From NCBI GenBank assembly GCA_946402335.1, contig CAMIWE010000009.1, positions 1 to 50,165 of the forward strand: a stretch of DNA of 50,165 bases, in the 5' to 3' direction. Source of the DNA: an uncultured Lachnoclostridium sp. (lineage in GTDB: Bacteria; Bacillota; Clostridia; Lachnospirales; Lachnospiraceae). The notes beneath the pieces were generated by a model. It saw only the letters and a list, made by a program, of their open reading frames with translations, was not told where the DNA came from and made no database searches. Position numbers and translations under genes: made by a program. Below, piece by piece: positions 1-7,670 of this stretch (position 1 is its first letter; the number at the start of each line of letters is the position of its first letter).

Positions 1-614
1 AGGAGCTTGATGATGGCGATACCGGCAGCGCCTGCACCGCTCGTTACAACGCGGATCTCATCGATCTTCTTGTTAACAACCTTCAATGCATTGAGCATTG
101 CGGCAAGACATACAACAGCGGTACCGTGCTGGTCGTCATGGAAAATCGGAATATCACAGCACTCCTTAAGCTTTCTCTCAATCTCGAAGCAACGGGGAGC
201 GGAAATATCCTCAAGGTTAACGCCGCCGAAAGAACCTGCAAGAAGTCTTACGGTATTAACGATATCGTCAACTTCCTTAGAACGGATGCAAAGCGGAATC
301 GCATCTACATCGCCAAATGCCTTAAAGAGGGCACATTTGCCTTCCATAACCGGCATGCCGGCTTCCGGACCGATATCACCGAGTCCGAGTACTGCGGTAC
401 CGTCGGTAACAACCGCTACCAGATTGGAACGACGGGTCAGATCATAGCTCAGATCAACGTTCTTCTGGATTTCAAGACAGGGCTGTGCAACACCGGGGGT
501 GTATGCCAGGGACAGGTCCTCTTTCGTCTCCAGGGGAGCACGAACGATCATCTCAACCTTACCTTTCCACTCATAATGCTTCTTCAGGGATTCTTCTGCG
601 TAATTCATAACCAT
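1..614 (-). CDS. NAD(P)-dependent malic enzyme, N-terminal part (cut by window edge)
   Basis: Oxidative decarboxylation of malate to pyruvate in the cytoplasm. The reading frame is open to base 1, so only about the first 204 residues are present. Visible family motifs are [10 protein letters not shown] near the N terminus, then [20 protein letters not shown] with the following [10 protein letters not shown], and [11 protein letters not shown], all typical of the bacterial short malic enzymes (malic domain followed by a Rossmann domain). Two in-frame ATG codons lie at 614 and 608. An AAAGG box is 4 bases from the first and 10 from the second, so 608 is also possible. It is the last of three minus-strand genes after malate dehydrogenase and fumarase, 64 bases from fumarase, with a 7-bp inverted repeat (630-646) in the gap. 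Cofactor preference cannot be told from this fragment. Confidence 0.9.
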   Translation of the reverse strand, partial: MVMNYAEESLKKHYEWKGKVEMIVRAPLETKEDLSLAYTPGVAQPCLEIQKNVDLSYDLTRRSNLVAVVTDGTAVLGLGDIGPEAGMPVMEGKCALFKAFGDVDAIPLCIRSKEVDDIVNTVRLLAGSFGGVNLEDISAPRCFEIERKLKECCDIPIFHDDQHGTAVVCLAAMLNALKVVNKKIDEIRVVTSGAGAAGIAIIKL

Positions 615-678
615 TTATCCTTTCTTTATAAGCAAGCAACTTGCTTTAGTTTACTTTGTCTTTGTGTCCGTTCCGTGT

Positions 679-2055
679 TCAAATCATGTTTTCGGGATGA
701 AATACACGGTCGAACTCTTCCGCGCTCAGAAAGCCGAGCGCAACACAGGCTTCTTTCAGGGAAATGTTGTCCTGATAAGCCTTCTTCGCGGTCTTTGCGG
801 CATTCTCATATCCGATGTAGGGATTGAGCGCCGTCACAAGCATCAGCGAATTGTACAGATTGTCATGCATCTTATCGCGGTTTGCGGTAATGCCGCATAC
901 ACAGTTCTTCTCAAACGAGATCATGGCCTCGGAAAGAAGCCTTACGGACTGCAGGAAATTATACGCGATAACCGGCATGAACACATTCAGTTCGAAGTTG
1001 CCCTGGCTCGCCGCCATGCCGATCGCGGTATCGTTTCCGATCACCTGCACCGCCACCATCGTAACGGCTTCGCACTGCGTCGGATTTACCTTGCCGGGCA
1101 TGATCGAAGAACCGGGTTCGTTGGCCGGAATCGTGATCTCGCCGAGTCCGTCGCGGGGTCCGCTCGCGAGCCAGCGCACATCGTTCGCGATCTTCATAAG
1201 ATCGGCTGCCAGCGCCTTGATCGCGCCGTGAACGGCAACCATCTCATCCTTTGACGTAAGGGCGTGGAACTTGTTCTCCGCGGTCACATAAGTCGTGCCG
1301 GTAATCCGGCTGACTTCCTTTGCAACCTCTTCGGCAAATCCCTTCGGTGCGTTCAGTCCGGTACCTACCGCCGTTCCGCCGAGTGCCAGTGTCTTAAGGG
1401 GCGGCAGCAACAGCGAAATCAGTTCGCGGTCTCTCTCAAGGCTTGTTCTCCAGCCGCTGATCTCCTGGGAAAATGCGATCGGAACGGCATCCTGCAGATG
1501 CGTCCGTCCGCTCTTTACGATTCCCTCGTTCTCCTTTTCCAGTTTAAGAAGCGTTGCCGTCAGGGTGTCGATTGCGGGGAACAGACGCTCCTCAATCGCC
1601 GTTACGGCTGCAATATGCATGGCCGTCGGAAACGTATCGTTGCTGGACTGGGACATATTCACGTCATCGTTCGGATGAAGAAGCTTCGCGCCGGCAATCT
1701 CATTGCCGCGGTTGGCGATGACTTCGTTGACATTCATATTGGACTGCGTGCCGCTTCCGGTCTGCCATACGACAAGCGGGAACTGTCCCGCAAGCCCTCC
1801 GGCAAGAATCTCGTCGCAAACCTTCGCGATCGCCTGCGTCTTCTGTTCGGTCATTCTTGCAGGCTGAAGCGTCGCATTGGCCGCAGCCGCCGCTTTCTTC
1901 AATACGGCAAATGCCCGGATGATCTCTGCAGGCATCGTTTCAATCCCTGCTCCGATTAAGAAGTTTCTGCGGCTTCGCTCGGTCTGGGCACCCCAGTAGC
2001 AGTCTGCAGGTACCTGCATCTCACCCATGGAGTCGTGTTCGATTCGGAATTCCAT
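679..2055 (-). CDS. fumC: Class II fumarate hydratase
   Basis: Reversible hydration of fumarate to malate; oxygen-stable homotetramer of the aspartase/fumarase superfamily. The 458-residue length is normal. The family signature GSSIMPGKVNP is present, as are the GSGTQSNMNVNEV and SSNDTFPTAMH active-site segments. The start at 2055 is chosen because GGAGGAAGTA sits directly before it; an upstream in-frame ATG at 2091 would add 12 residues without a ribosome binding site. It lies between the malate/lactate dehydrogenase gene and the malic enzyme gene on the same strand, so the three could convert oxaloacetate, malate, fumarate and pyruvate into one another. Confidence 0.97.
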   Translation of the reverse strand: MEFRIEHDSMGEMQVPADCYWGAQTERSRRNFLIGAGIETMPAEIIRAFAVLKKAAAAANATLQPARMTEQKTQAIAKVCDEILAGGLAGQFPLVVWQTGSGTQSNMNVNEVIANRGNEIAGAKLLHPNDDVNMSQSSNDTFPTAMHIAAVTAIEERLFPAIDTLTATLLKLEKENEGIVKSGRTHLQDAVPIAFSQEISGWRTSLERDRELISLLLPPLKTLALGGTAVGTGLNAPKGFAEEVAKEVSRITGTTYVTAENKFHALTSKDEMVAVHGAIKALAADLMKIANDVRWLASGPRDGLGEITIPANEPGSSIMPGKVNPTQCEAVTMVAVQVIGNDTAIGMAASQGNFELNVFMPVIAYNFLQSVRLLSEAMISFEKNCVCGITANRDKMHDNLYNSLMLVTALNPYIGYENAAKTAKKAYQDNISLKEACVALGFLSAEEFDRVFHPENMI

Positions 2056-2130
2056 TACTTCCTCCCGCCGCGCGGTATCCCGCAGCGGCATGCACCCTTC
2101 CGGTGTTCCGTAAGGTGCCCTTAAACAATC

Positions 2131-2156
2131 AAAAGGAGGCGGCCGCGCCGTCTCCT
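2131..2156 (-). terminator. Hairpin with short T run after the malate/lactate dehydrogenase gene
   Basis: On the minus strand AGGA and TCCT flank a second GGCG/CGCC stem, with a 3-base bulge, followed by TTTTG. It lies about 50 bases after the dehydrogenase stop. A separate perfect 9-bp hairpin (2168-2176 with 2183-2191) precedes it. The T run is short, so read-through into fumC is likely. Confidence 0.45.
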
Positions 2157-2206
2157 CGCTGATACAGGGAAGCGTGACAGTGCACGCTTCCGATTATTCG
2201 AATCAA

Positions 2207-3151
2207 TTAGGCGAGATCGATGTTGCGGATAACTTCTTTCAGGTTGTCCGCGCTCTTACGAAGAAGTGCGATCTCCTCGTCGTTAAGAGGCGTCTCAACG
2301 TTTCCTACAATACCGTTCTTGCCGACGATCGCAAGCGTCGAGAGACATACATCGTCGATGCCGTACTCGCCGTGCATCATCGTCGAAACCGTCATGGTCG
2401 TATCAATTCCGGAGATGATGGTGCGTACGATAAATGCTACCGAAACGGCAATTGCATAGTAGGTAGCGCCCTTGCGGCTGATAACGATTCCGCCGGACTT
2501 CTTAACGAAGTCCTCTACTTCCGCATGGTCAAGCTTTGGAAACTCCTTAACGGAATTGTGGATGCGCTCCTTGTAGTGCTCCAGCGGAACGTTCGAGATG
2601 TTCGCAAGAGACCAGGTAACGAAAGAGGAATCACCGTGCTCACCGAATACATATGCATGCACATTGCTCTGGCTGATATCGTAAATCTCGGCAAGTCTTG
2701 CACGAAGACGGGAAGTGTCGAGAATCGTACCGGAACCGATGATCTGATTCTCCGGAATGCCGGAGAACTTGTGGAATGCATAGGTCATTACGTCAACAGG
2801 ATTGCTTACGATGATGTATACGGCCTTCGGCGCATACTTCGTAATCTTGGAAGCAATATCCTTCATGATGTTTACATTGGTCTGTGCAAGTTCCAGTCTG
2901 GACTGGCCTGCGCGTCTCGGAATACCGGACGTGATGATAACGATGTCGGAATTCTTCGCGTCCGCATAGTCACCTGCGATGATGGACAGAGAACCGAAGA
3001 ACGGGCTTCCCTGAAGAATATCCATTGCTTCGCCCTTGGCCTTCTCCTCATTTACATCGATCAGAACGATGTCCGAAGAAGTACCTGTTGTTGCCAACGT
3101 AAATGCGATTGTCGAGCCGACGCTTCCTGCGCCGATAATAGTTACTTTCAT
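2207..3151 (-). CDS. L-lactate/malate dehydrogenase family protein, probably malate-specific
   Basis: NAD-dependent 2-hydroxyacid dehydrogenase of the LDH/MDH superfamily, 314 residues. Seen: N-terminal Rossmann GAGSVGST, Asp32 at the end of strand two (NAD preference), the catalytic pair Asp145 (ILDTSRLR) and His172 (GEHGDSS), and substrate Arg148. The overall sequence is LDH-like, including KGATYY at 227-232. However, the mobile specificity loop reads SGIPRRAGQSRLEL: Arg79 falls where lactate dehydrogenases carry Gln102, and Arg at that place is the classical determinant of malate/oxaloacetate specificity. Catalytic Arg109 corresponds to Arg85. Neighbouring fumarase and malic enzyme genes also favour malate dehydrogenase. 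Substrate remains an inference; automatic annotation may call it ldh. It is preceded by a long leader with a hairpin. Confidence 0.85.
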   Translation of the reverse strand: MKVTIIGAGSVGSTIAFTLATTGTSSDIVLIDVNEEKAKGEAMDILQGSPFFGSLSIIAGDYADAKNSDIVIITSGIPRRAGQSRLELAQTNVNIMKDIASKITKYAPKAVYIIVSNPVDVMTYAFHKFSGIPENQIIGSGTILDTSRLRARLAEIYDISQSNVHAYVFGEHGDSSFVTWSLANISNVPLEHYKERIHNSVKEFPKLDHAEVEDFVKKSGGIVISRKGATYYAIAVSVAFIVRTIISGIDTTMTVSTMMHGEYGIDDVCLSTLAIVGKNGIVGNVETPLNDEEIALLRKSADNLKEVIRNIDLA

Positions 3152-3457
3152 AAGTCTGTTTCCCTTGCCGCAGGCATGGTTTCAACCGGTGCCGTACCTG
3201 CCGCAGCACCGACGGAGTCTGAACCGTTTCAGACTCACTCCGATTCCGAAGACCAATGTCTCCGGGCACTTCTCTGATACAGTGTGATAAAGTGTGAACA
3301 ATAGCCGAATTTCCTAATAGGTCCAGCCAGAAAAATTATACCAAATCAGATTTTTCGATGCAATCTCGCAAAATGACAAAAAAAGATGCCGAATCAAAGG
3401 TGTAATTATTCATTTTCACTATTTTTTCACATTTGCAAAAAAATCGGTTGACAAGGT
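3152..3457. other. 306-bp intergenic region with long 5' leader of the dehydrogenase gene
   Basis: No gene is supported here. It contains the minus-strand promoter at 3335-3363 and a leader of about 175 bases. Within the leader is a perfect 9-bp hairpin (3215-3223 with 3228-3236, loop of four bases). A direct repeat TCACACTTTATCACACT lies near the start of the transcript. The remaining 3364-3457 is AT-rich and lies after the stop of the PIG-L lipoprotein gene; I saw no clear terminator in it. Confidence 0.5.
3335..3363 (-). promoter_or_regulatory. Promoter for the malate/lactate dehydrogenase gene
   Basis: On the minus strand there is a consensus -10 TATAAT (3340-3335) preceded by TGG, giving an extended -10. 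A weak -35 TTGCAT (3363-3358) lies 17 bases upstream. The predicted start leaves a leader of roughly 175 bases. Confidence 0.6.
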
Positions 3458-5791
3458 TTATAAATAATCATCGTTGCCGGGCTTGTTTTGATCCCTTGCG
3501 TCGTTACGGAGTTCCTTCTCCGCCTGCTCTCTCCGCATGGCTCTTCTTCTCGCTCTTGCAAGCTTCTCCTTGCGTTCCCGCTCGGCAATCACGGCGCGTA
3601 AAGCAAGGAAAGCGAAAATCACAATAACAGCCGCGATCAGCAAGATCTTCCAGAGCTTTCCGCCTTTCTCGGCTTCCTTCTCGATTGCTTCGGTCCGTTC
3701 CTTGGCTTTCTCGATTTCGGCTTCTTTGGCTTCCTGCTGTTTGCGTTCCTCTTCCTCTTTGGCAAGACGCTCCTGTTCTTCCCTCTCGAGGCGCTCGCGT
3801 TCTTCGCGCTCTAAGCGCTCCTGCTCCTCACGGGCAAGGCGCTCCTGCTCTTCCTTCTCGCCGTAGGAAACAAGGTTTTCAAACATGTGTCCCGTTCCGG
3901 TATCGGCTCCGACCTTCGTCATCGCAAGACCGAATGCGGCACAGTCATATTCATAATCATCCGAAACCTTAAAGCTCGTCCACTGCTGTGTTACGTGCTT
4001 CTTATATGCCGACTTCAGCACATCAAGAAGCGTGCGTCCGCCGAATTCCTCTCTTGCGGAACGCAGGTCCAGACGGATCTTGTTCTCACTCCAGAGATGG
4101 ATGTACATCTTCTGTACTTCCCATGTACCGTACTTCTCCGCGGACTCCGGCCGGAACGTCGGGTCGGCCGCATTATAAACCGCGTCATTGACCGCATTGT
4201 ACAAAAGGATGTGGCCGCCGTGTCCGTATTCGCCGTTCTTGTCGTGTGTTACGACGATCAGCGGCTTAAAGCGGCGCACGTTCTCCGTCGTGCTGGTCAG
4301 TACCTTTTCATAATCGTAAATCTTTAACGCAGCCTGAAGGTTGGCGGCGTATTTGTCGATATAATCCATGTTGACGGGATAGGTATGAAGGCCCATCTCC
4401 CAGAGTCCGTCCAGCTTCTCGTGCTCACGGCGCTTGTCGGTCGTCCAGAACTCGCACAGGTATACGACCTGCACGCGGTATTTTTCAACGCCTGCATAAA
4501 GGGCGATAACGCCGCCGAGGAACAGTACTTCGTCGTCCGCATGGGTAGAGAATACAAGGATGTCCGCCTCCTTTAACGGGGGCTCCCAAACCTGGACGTT
4601 GTCCGGAAGAATGCCCGTGGTATAGGCATATACGTCGCTCAGGCTTACCTTATCGGAAACCGTGATCGTGCATTCCTTAACGGGTGTGTCAAATGCGACA
4701 TAGTCGTGCAGGAACCCGTTTGTGCCACAGGTCTGCTCCGCATCGCCGTACTCGATCGTATAGGGAACAACCGGGCTGCCCCAGATCAAATAGATTCCGC
4801 CCATTTCCGTATCGGAGGAAATCGTGATCTGATCGCCCGATGCGTAGGAAATCATCGTGCTGATATTTTTATCCGTAAGCTCTCCGGTGCTCTTGCCGTT
4901 GCTGTTTTTGATGTTAACCTTGACGGCGGTTGCCGGCGTGGTAACCGGTCCCTGGTTTTCGTTGCCCTGCGTTCCGTTTTCTACAGCTGTAGTAATCGGA
5001 TTGCCGTTCTCGTCCAGCTTGTTTGCATTGCTTGCGGTGTTTACGATCTTAACCGTATAACTGAGAGAACCGAGATAGTTGCCGTTCTCATCAAAATCGT
5101 CGTCGGATGAATAGATATAAGCGGTAACCGTCATCGGACTGTATACTTTATCAATCTTCTCGCCCGCCGTAAACTTCAGTGAAGAAAGAATCATATCGGG
5201 GCTATTGTTTTCGGGTTTGAGGTGGTTGTACCATTGTCCTTTTACCTGATGAATGTCGTCGTAAAGGTAGTTTTCGATGTAATCGCAGTACTCGAGCTCA
5301 TCGCCCGCTTTCATGAGCATCTTGTCGACGTTCAGCCCATCGGTTGTCCGGAACTGTACCCGGTAGCAGATCTTGCACTGTTCGTTGTTCGCGAAACGGT
5401 TCCACTCGTCTCTCCAAAGATCCTGAAAATACCGGTCATTGTTCGGAATCTCCTGCGCCGTCGAGGCGATACACTCAAAACTGGTGATATCCTTGCCCTT
5501 CACCCATTCCGAAGAGTAGGATTCGTCGTATTTTCTGCGCAGTTTTTCGGTCTTGATGTTCTTATAAAGCGACATCTCCGTAACGCCAACTGCGGGTCTC
5601 GGTGTCGGAGTCGGGGAAGGCGTAGGGGTCGGGCTCGGGGTCGGCGTAGACGTCGGTGCCTGCGTCGGTTCCTCCGTCACCGTCGGAACGCCGGTTGCCT
5701 CAATATCCTTCTGTTTCTTTCCGCATCCGCCAAATACGACCGCCATCATTGCGATCGCGATCAATCCGATGATCAATTTCTTAGATTTCAT
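3458..5791 (-). CDS. Lipoprotein with PIG-L/LmbE deacetylase-like domain, coiled coil and C-terminal membrane helix
   Basis: 777 residues. Residues 1-23 form a lipoprotein signal ending in FGGC (Cys23, a loose lipobox). Residues 38-66 are a Pro-Thr-Ser linker of TPTP repeats. About 70-400 have no family I recognise. Residues 408-640 are a PIG-L/LmbE-type domain with THADDE (416-421, the family's PHPDDE metal motif) and a later YGHGGH (522-527) supplying the second His. Residues 645-710 are a heptad-rich EEQERLAREEQERLERE coiled coil, 713-733 a membrane helix and 734-777 a basic cytoplasmic tail. Family knowledge: these zinc enzymes remove N-acetyl groups from GlcNAc-type sugars. Substrate here is unknown. 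AAGGAG lies nine bases before the ATG. Anchoring at both ends (lipid and helix) is unusual. Confidence 0.85.
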   Translation of the reverse strand: MKSKKLIIGLIAIAMMAVVFGGCGKKQKDIEATGVPTVTEEPTQAPTSTPTPSPTPTPSPTPTPRPAVGVTEMSLYKNIKTEKLRRKYDESYSSEWVKGKDITSFECIASTAQEIPNNDRYFQDLWRDEWNRFANNEQCKICYRVQFRTTDGLNVDKMLMKAGDELEYCDYIENYLYDDIHQVKGQWYNHLKPENNSPDMILSSLKFTAGEKIDKVYSPMTVTAYIYSSDDDFDENGNYLGSLSYTVKIVNTASNANKLDENGNPITTAVENGTQGNENQGPVTTPATAVKVNIKNSNGKSTGELTDKNISTMISYASGDQITISSDTEMGGIYLIWGSPVVPYTIEYGDAEQTCGTNGFLHDYVAFDTPVKECTITVSDKVSLSDVYAYTTGILPDNVQVWEPPLKEADILVFSTHADDEVLFLGGVIALYAGVEKYRVQVVYLCEFWTTDKRREHEKLDGLWEMGLHTYPVNMDYIDKYAANLQAALKIYDYEKVLTSTTENVRRFKPLIVVTHDKNGEYGHGGHILLYNAVNDAVYNAADPTFRPESAEKYGTWEVQKMYIHLWSENKIRLDLRSAREEFGGRTLLDVLKSAYKKHVTQQWTSFKVSDDYEYDCAAFGLAMTKVGADTGTGHMFENLVSYGEKEEQERLAREEQERLEREERERLEREEQERLAKEEEERKQQEAKEAEIEKAKERTEAIEKEAEKGGKLWKILLIAAVIVIFAFLALRAVIAERERKEKLARARRRAMRREQAEKELRNDARDQNKPGNDDYL

Positions 5792-5829
5792 TTTACAATG
5801 CTCCTTGAACTCAATACGAACTCGATTGT

Positions 5830-5858
5830 ATCATATCACAATCCTCAGGTGTTGGCAA
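5830..5858 (-). promoter_or_regulatory. Promoter for the PIG-L lipoprotein gene
   Basis: Minus strand: -35 TTGCCA (5858-5853), a spacer of 17 bases, and -10 TATGAT (5835-5830); five of six bases match the consensus in each box. It lies just after the terminator of the preceding gene. Confidence 0.7.
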
Positions 5859-5865
5859 GGAAGAG

Positions 5866-5899
5866 AAAAACCGTCGTACCGGTTTCCCGATACGACGGT
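5866..5899 (-). terminator. Rho-independent terminator of the four-helix membrane protein gene
   Basis: Perfect 9-bp stem ACCGTCGTA (5870-5878) with TACGACGGT (5891-5899), loop of 12 bases, followed on the minus strand by TTTTTCTCTT. On the plus strand the stem is followed by CTCTTTT, so it may act both ways. Confidence 0.8.
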
Positions 5900-5930
5900 C
5901 TCTTTTAAAAAAGGATTCATGAAAATGAAT

Positions 5931-6722
5931 TTACTCTGCGTCTTTCGTTTCCGGAGCAGGGGTAGTACCCGTTTCCTTCTGGAACTTTGCCTCGCAGGTC
6001 TTACATACCTCGGTGCAGCCATGCTCGATTGCGATGTCTACAATGTTCTTTTTCTCTTCTGCGGCAGCATCCTTACAGGAGAACTTGGAACGATCCTTGA
6101 TATGCTGGCAATCCTCATACAGATGGAACTTCGTTCCGGTGGAAGTGATATAAACATCACCCTCGGGAAGTGAACTGTCAGAGAAGGTTCCTTCCATAGC
6201 AGCTTTCTCTTCGGCGGAAAGCGGATTCCAGTCATGACCGAACAACAAAGCGATAGCAAGTGCGATAGCGCCGATGATGCCGACAGCCGTCTTGGTCTTC
6301 TTGTCTGCTTCTTTGCTCGTAAGCGTGATAATAATAAGCGGTAAGAATGCGGCAGCTGCAACAAGCATGCCCATGTTGTTCCAGAGCCAGAACTTTACTT
6401 TGTTCTTCTCGGATGCAGGATCGATCAGGTTTGCGGACTTCCAAAGCAGCGAGCCGGCTACTACAAAGATCAGATCAAGCACGATTGCTCCGATAATAAA
6501 ATACAAATGATACTTCAGATTGAAGATAAGCTTGTTGCCTACCATCAGAATTGCAAGAACCTCGCACGCGATTGCAAGAATCCATAAGATAACCGCACCG
6601 ATTCGCTTAGGGGTCGCGCTGCCCGTTGCCTTAGCGGCAGGCATGTTCGATCCGCCGGCAGTCGTCGTAGTCTTTCTCTTTCTGGTCGACTCAGTCACGG
6701 ATACTGTTTTCTTCTCAGCCAT
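5931..6722 (-). CDS. Four-helix membrane protein with C-terminal Cys/His cluster, unknown function
   Basis: 263 residues, not recognised as a named family. It has a basic Thr/Lys-rich N terminus (1-40) and four predicted membrane helices at about 41-60, 71-93, 112-133 and 143-161. A soluble C-terminal domain from about 185 carries His200, Cys205, His207, Cys216, His234, Cys236, Cys240 and Cys243. The HGCTEVCKTC segment looks like a small metal-binding knuckle. It has its own promoter (6796-6824) and terminator, so it is monocistronic, and it is divergent from the DUF937 gene. Metal binding is an inference from residue spacing only. Confidence 0.75.
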   Translation of the reverse strand: MAEKKTVSVTESTRKRKTTTTAGGSNMPAAKATGSATPKRIGAVILWILAIACEVLAILMVGNKLIFNLKYHLYFIIGAIVLDLIFVVAGSLLWKSANLIDPASEKNKVKFWLWNNMGMLVAAAAFLPLIIITLTSKEADKKTKTAVGIIGAIALAIALLFGHDWNPLSAEEKAAMEGTFSDSSLPEGDVYITSTGTKFHLYEDCQHIKDRSKFSCKDAAAEEKKNIVDIAIEHGCTEVCKTCEAKFQKETGTTPAPETKDAE

Positions 6723-6795
6723 TTTTCATTCACTCCTTCATCTCTTAATTCGAAAACATCGACGGAAAATCCGCCATATCGTTGTTCACAGTGCC

Positions 6796-6824
6796 ATTAT
6801 ATACTATATTTATTGCTTTTTCAA
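6796..6824 (-). promoter_or_regulatory. Strong sigma-A promoter for the four-helix membrane protein gene
   Basis: Minus strand: -35 TTGAAA (6824-6819), spacer of 17, -10 TATAAT (6801-6796). Back to back with the plus-strand promoter at 6845-6873. Confidence 0.8.
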
Positions 6825-6844
6825 CGAAAAATAATCAGATTTTA

Positions 6845-6873
6845 TTGACTTTTTTACATTTTCCGCCGATAAT
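6845..6873 (+). promoter_or_regulatory. Promoter for the DUF937 gene
   Basis: Plus strand: -35 TTGACT (6845-6850), spacer of 17, -10 GATAAT (6868-6873), about 40 bases before the start codon. Confidence 0.75.
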
Positions 6874-6914
6874 GGAAGCAGGTCCGAAAATACGAACAAA
6901 GGAGTTGATTTTTA

Positions 6915-7535
6915 ATGGATTTTTCAGCATTGCTTTCAGGCCTTATCACCGAAAATACCGTCAAAGAAGTCAGCAAGAAGTCCGGTGCTTCCAAGAAGGA
7001 TGTTTCGAGCGTTCTTACGACCGCTCTTCCGCTGCTTCTTACTTCCGGAAATAATACGACCGCCGCACAGGTTTCCCAGCAGAGCGGCGTCAGCCAGAAT
7101 ACCACTTCCAATGTTCTTTCCGCAGCCGCACCCCTTCTGCTCGGCTCTCTCGGACAGGGAAACGGACAGCAGGCACAGGCCGGTACGTCGGCCGCAGCCA
7201 ATATCGCCGTAATCGGCGCGCTTCTCGGAAAACTGGATCTCGGTAAGCTCACTTCCGGTCTGATGGGCCTTGTTTCCACCAACACCGCAAGCTCGGGCAA
7301 AGAGGAAAAGGAGGAAAAGCCCGCTTCGTCCGGCAAGAAGAAACCTGCTGCCAAGACCGACGGCAAGAAGACCGACGGCAAGAAGACGGACAGCAAGAAG
7401 AAGACCTCTTCCACCACCGGCAAGAAGAAAACCTCTTCCACTACAAGCAGCAAGAAGAAAACCGAAACCACAAAGAAGGAATCCTCAAGTCCTCTCGATG
7501 CCGTTACCGGTCTTCTCGGAAACTTTTTGAAATAA
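6915..7535 (+). CDS. DUF937 (YidB-like) protein with lysine-rich linker
   Basis: 206 residues. The N-terminal half (1-125) matches the DUF937 pattern: two rounds of a helical repeat with TALPLLLTSGN and SAAAPLLLGSLG, where SKKSGASKKDVSSVL and SQQSGVSQNTTSNVL are the recognisable repeat starts. Residues about 127-190 are low-complexity Lys/Thr/Ser (KKTDGKKTDGKKTDSKKK), resembling histone H1 tails. The last residues PLDAVTGLLGNFLK form a short amphipathic helix similar to the earlier LGKLTSGLMGLV. No signal peptide or membrane helix. The molecular role of DUF937 is unknown; nucleic-acid or polyanion binding by the tail is inference. Single gene with its own promoter and terminator. Confidence 0.85.
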   Translation: MDFSALLSGLITENTVKEVSKKSGASKKDVSSVLTTALPLLLTSGNNTTAAQVSQQSGVSQNTTSNVLSAAAPLLLGSLGQGNGQQAQAGTSAAANIAVIGALLGKLDLGKLTSGLMGLVSTNTASSGKEEKEEKPASSGKKKPAAKTDGKKTDGKKTDSKKKTSSTTGKKKTSSTTSSKKKTETTKKESSSPLDAVTGLLGNFLK

Positions 7536-7549
7536 CCCAAACAGCAGTG

Positions 7550-7597
7550 AAGGCTGCCGCAGTCGTCTTTATCCATGACGAAGCGGCAGCCTTTTTT
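7550..7597 (+). terminator. Rho-independent terminator of the DUF937 gene
   Basis: 11-bp perfect stem AAGGCTGCCGC (7550-7560) with GCGGCAGCCTT (7583-7593), followed by a run of T. Confidence 0.9.
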
Positions 7598-7670
7598 GTG
7601 TATTGATATCCTGATTGCACTTGCGCAGGGTTGCCCGTTTAAAGGATTCCCTAAACAGCCTCCGAAAGTC

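Noticed and set aside
679-1254. Plus-strand open frames opposite fumC and many other genes
   Set aside because: They are long antisense frames created by codon bias, with no ribosome sites or recognisable protein families.
2168-2191. Perfect hairpin after the malate/lactate dehydrogenase gene as its terminator
   Set aside because: No T run follows on either strand; it is more likely an mRNA 3' structure, with the weak terminator further on at 2131-2156.
3270-3300. Rex redox-sensor site before the malate/lactate dehydrogenase gene
   Set aside because: Only one half (TTGTTCA) fits; the second half of the palindrome is not there.
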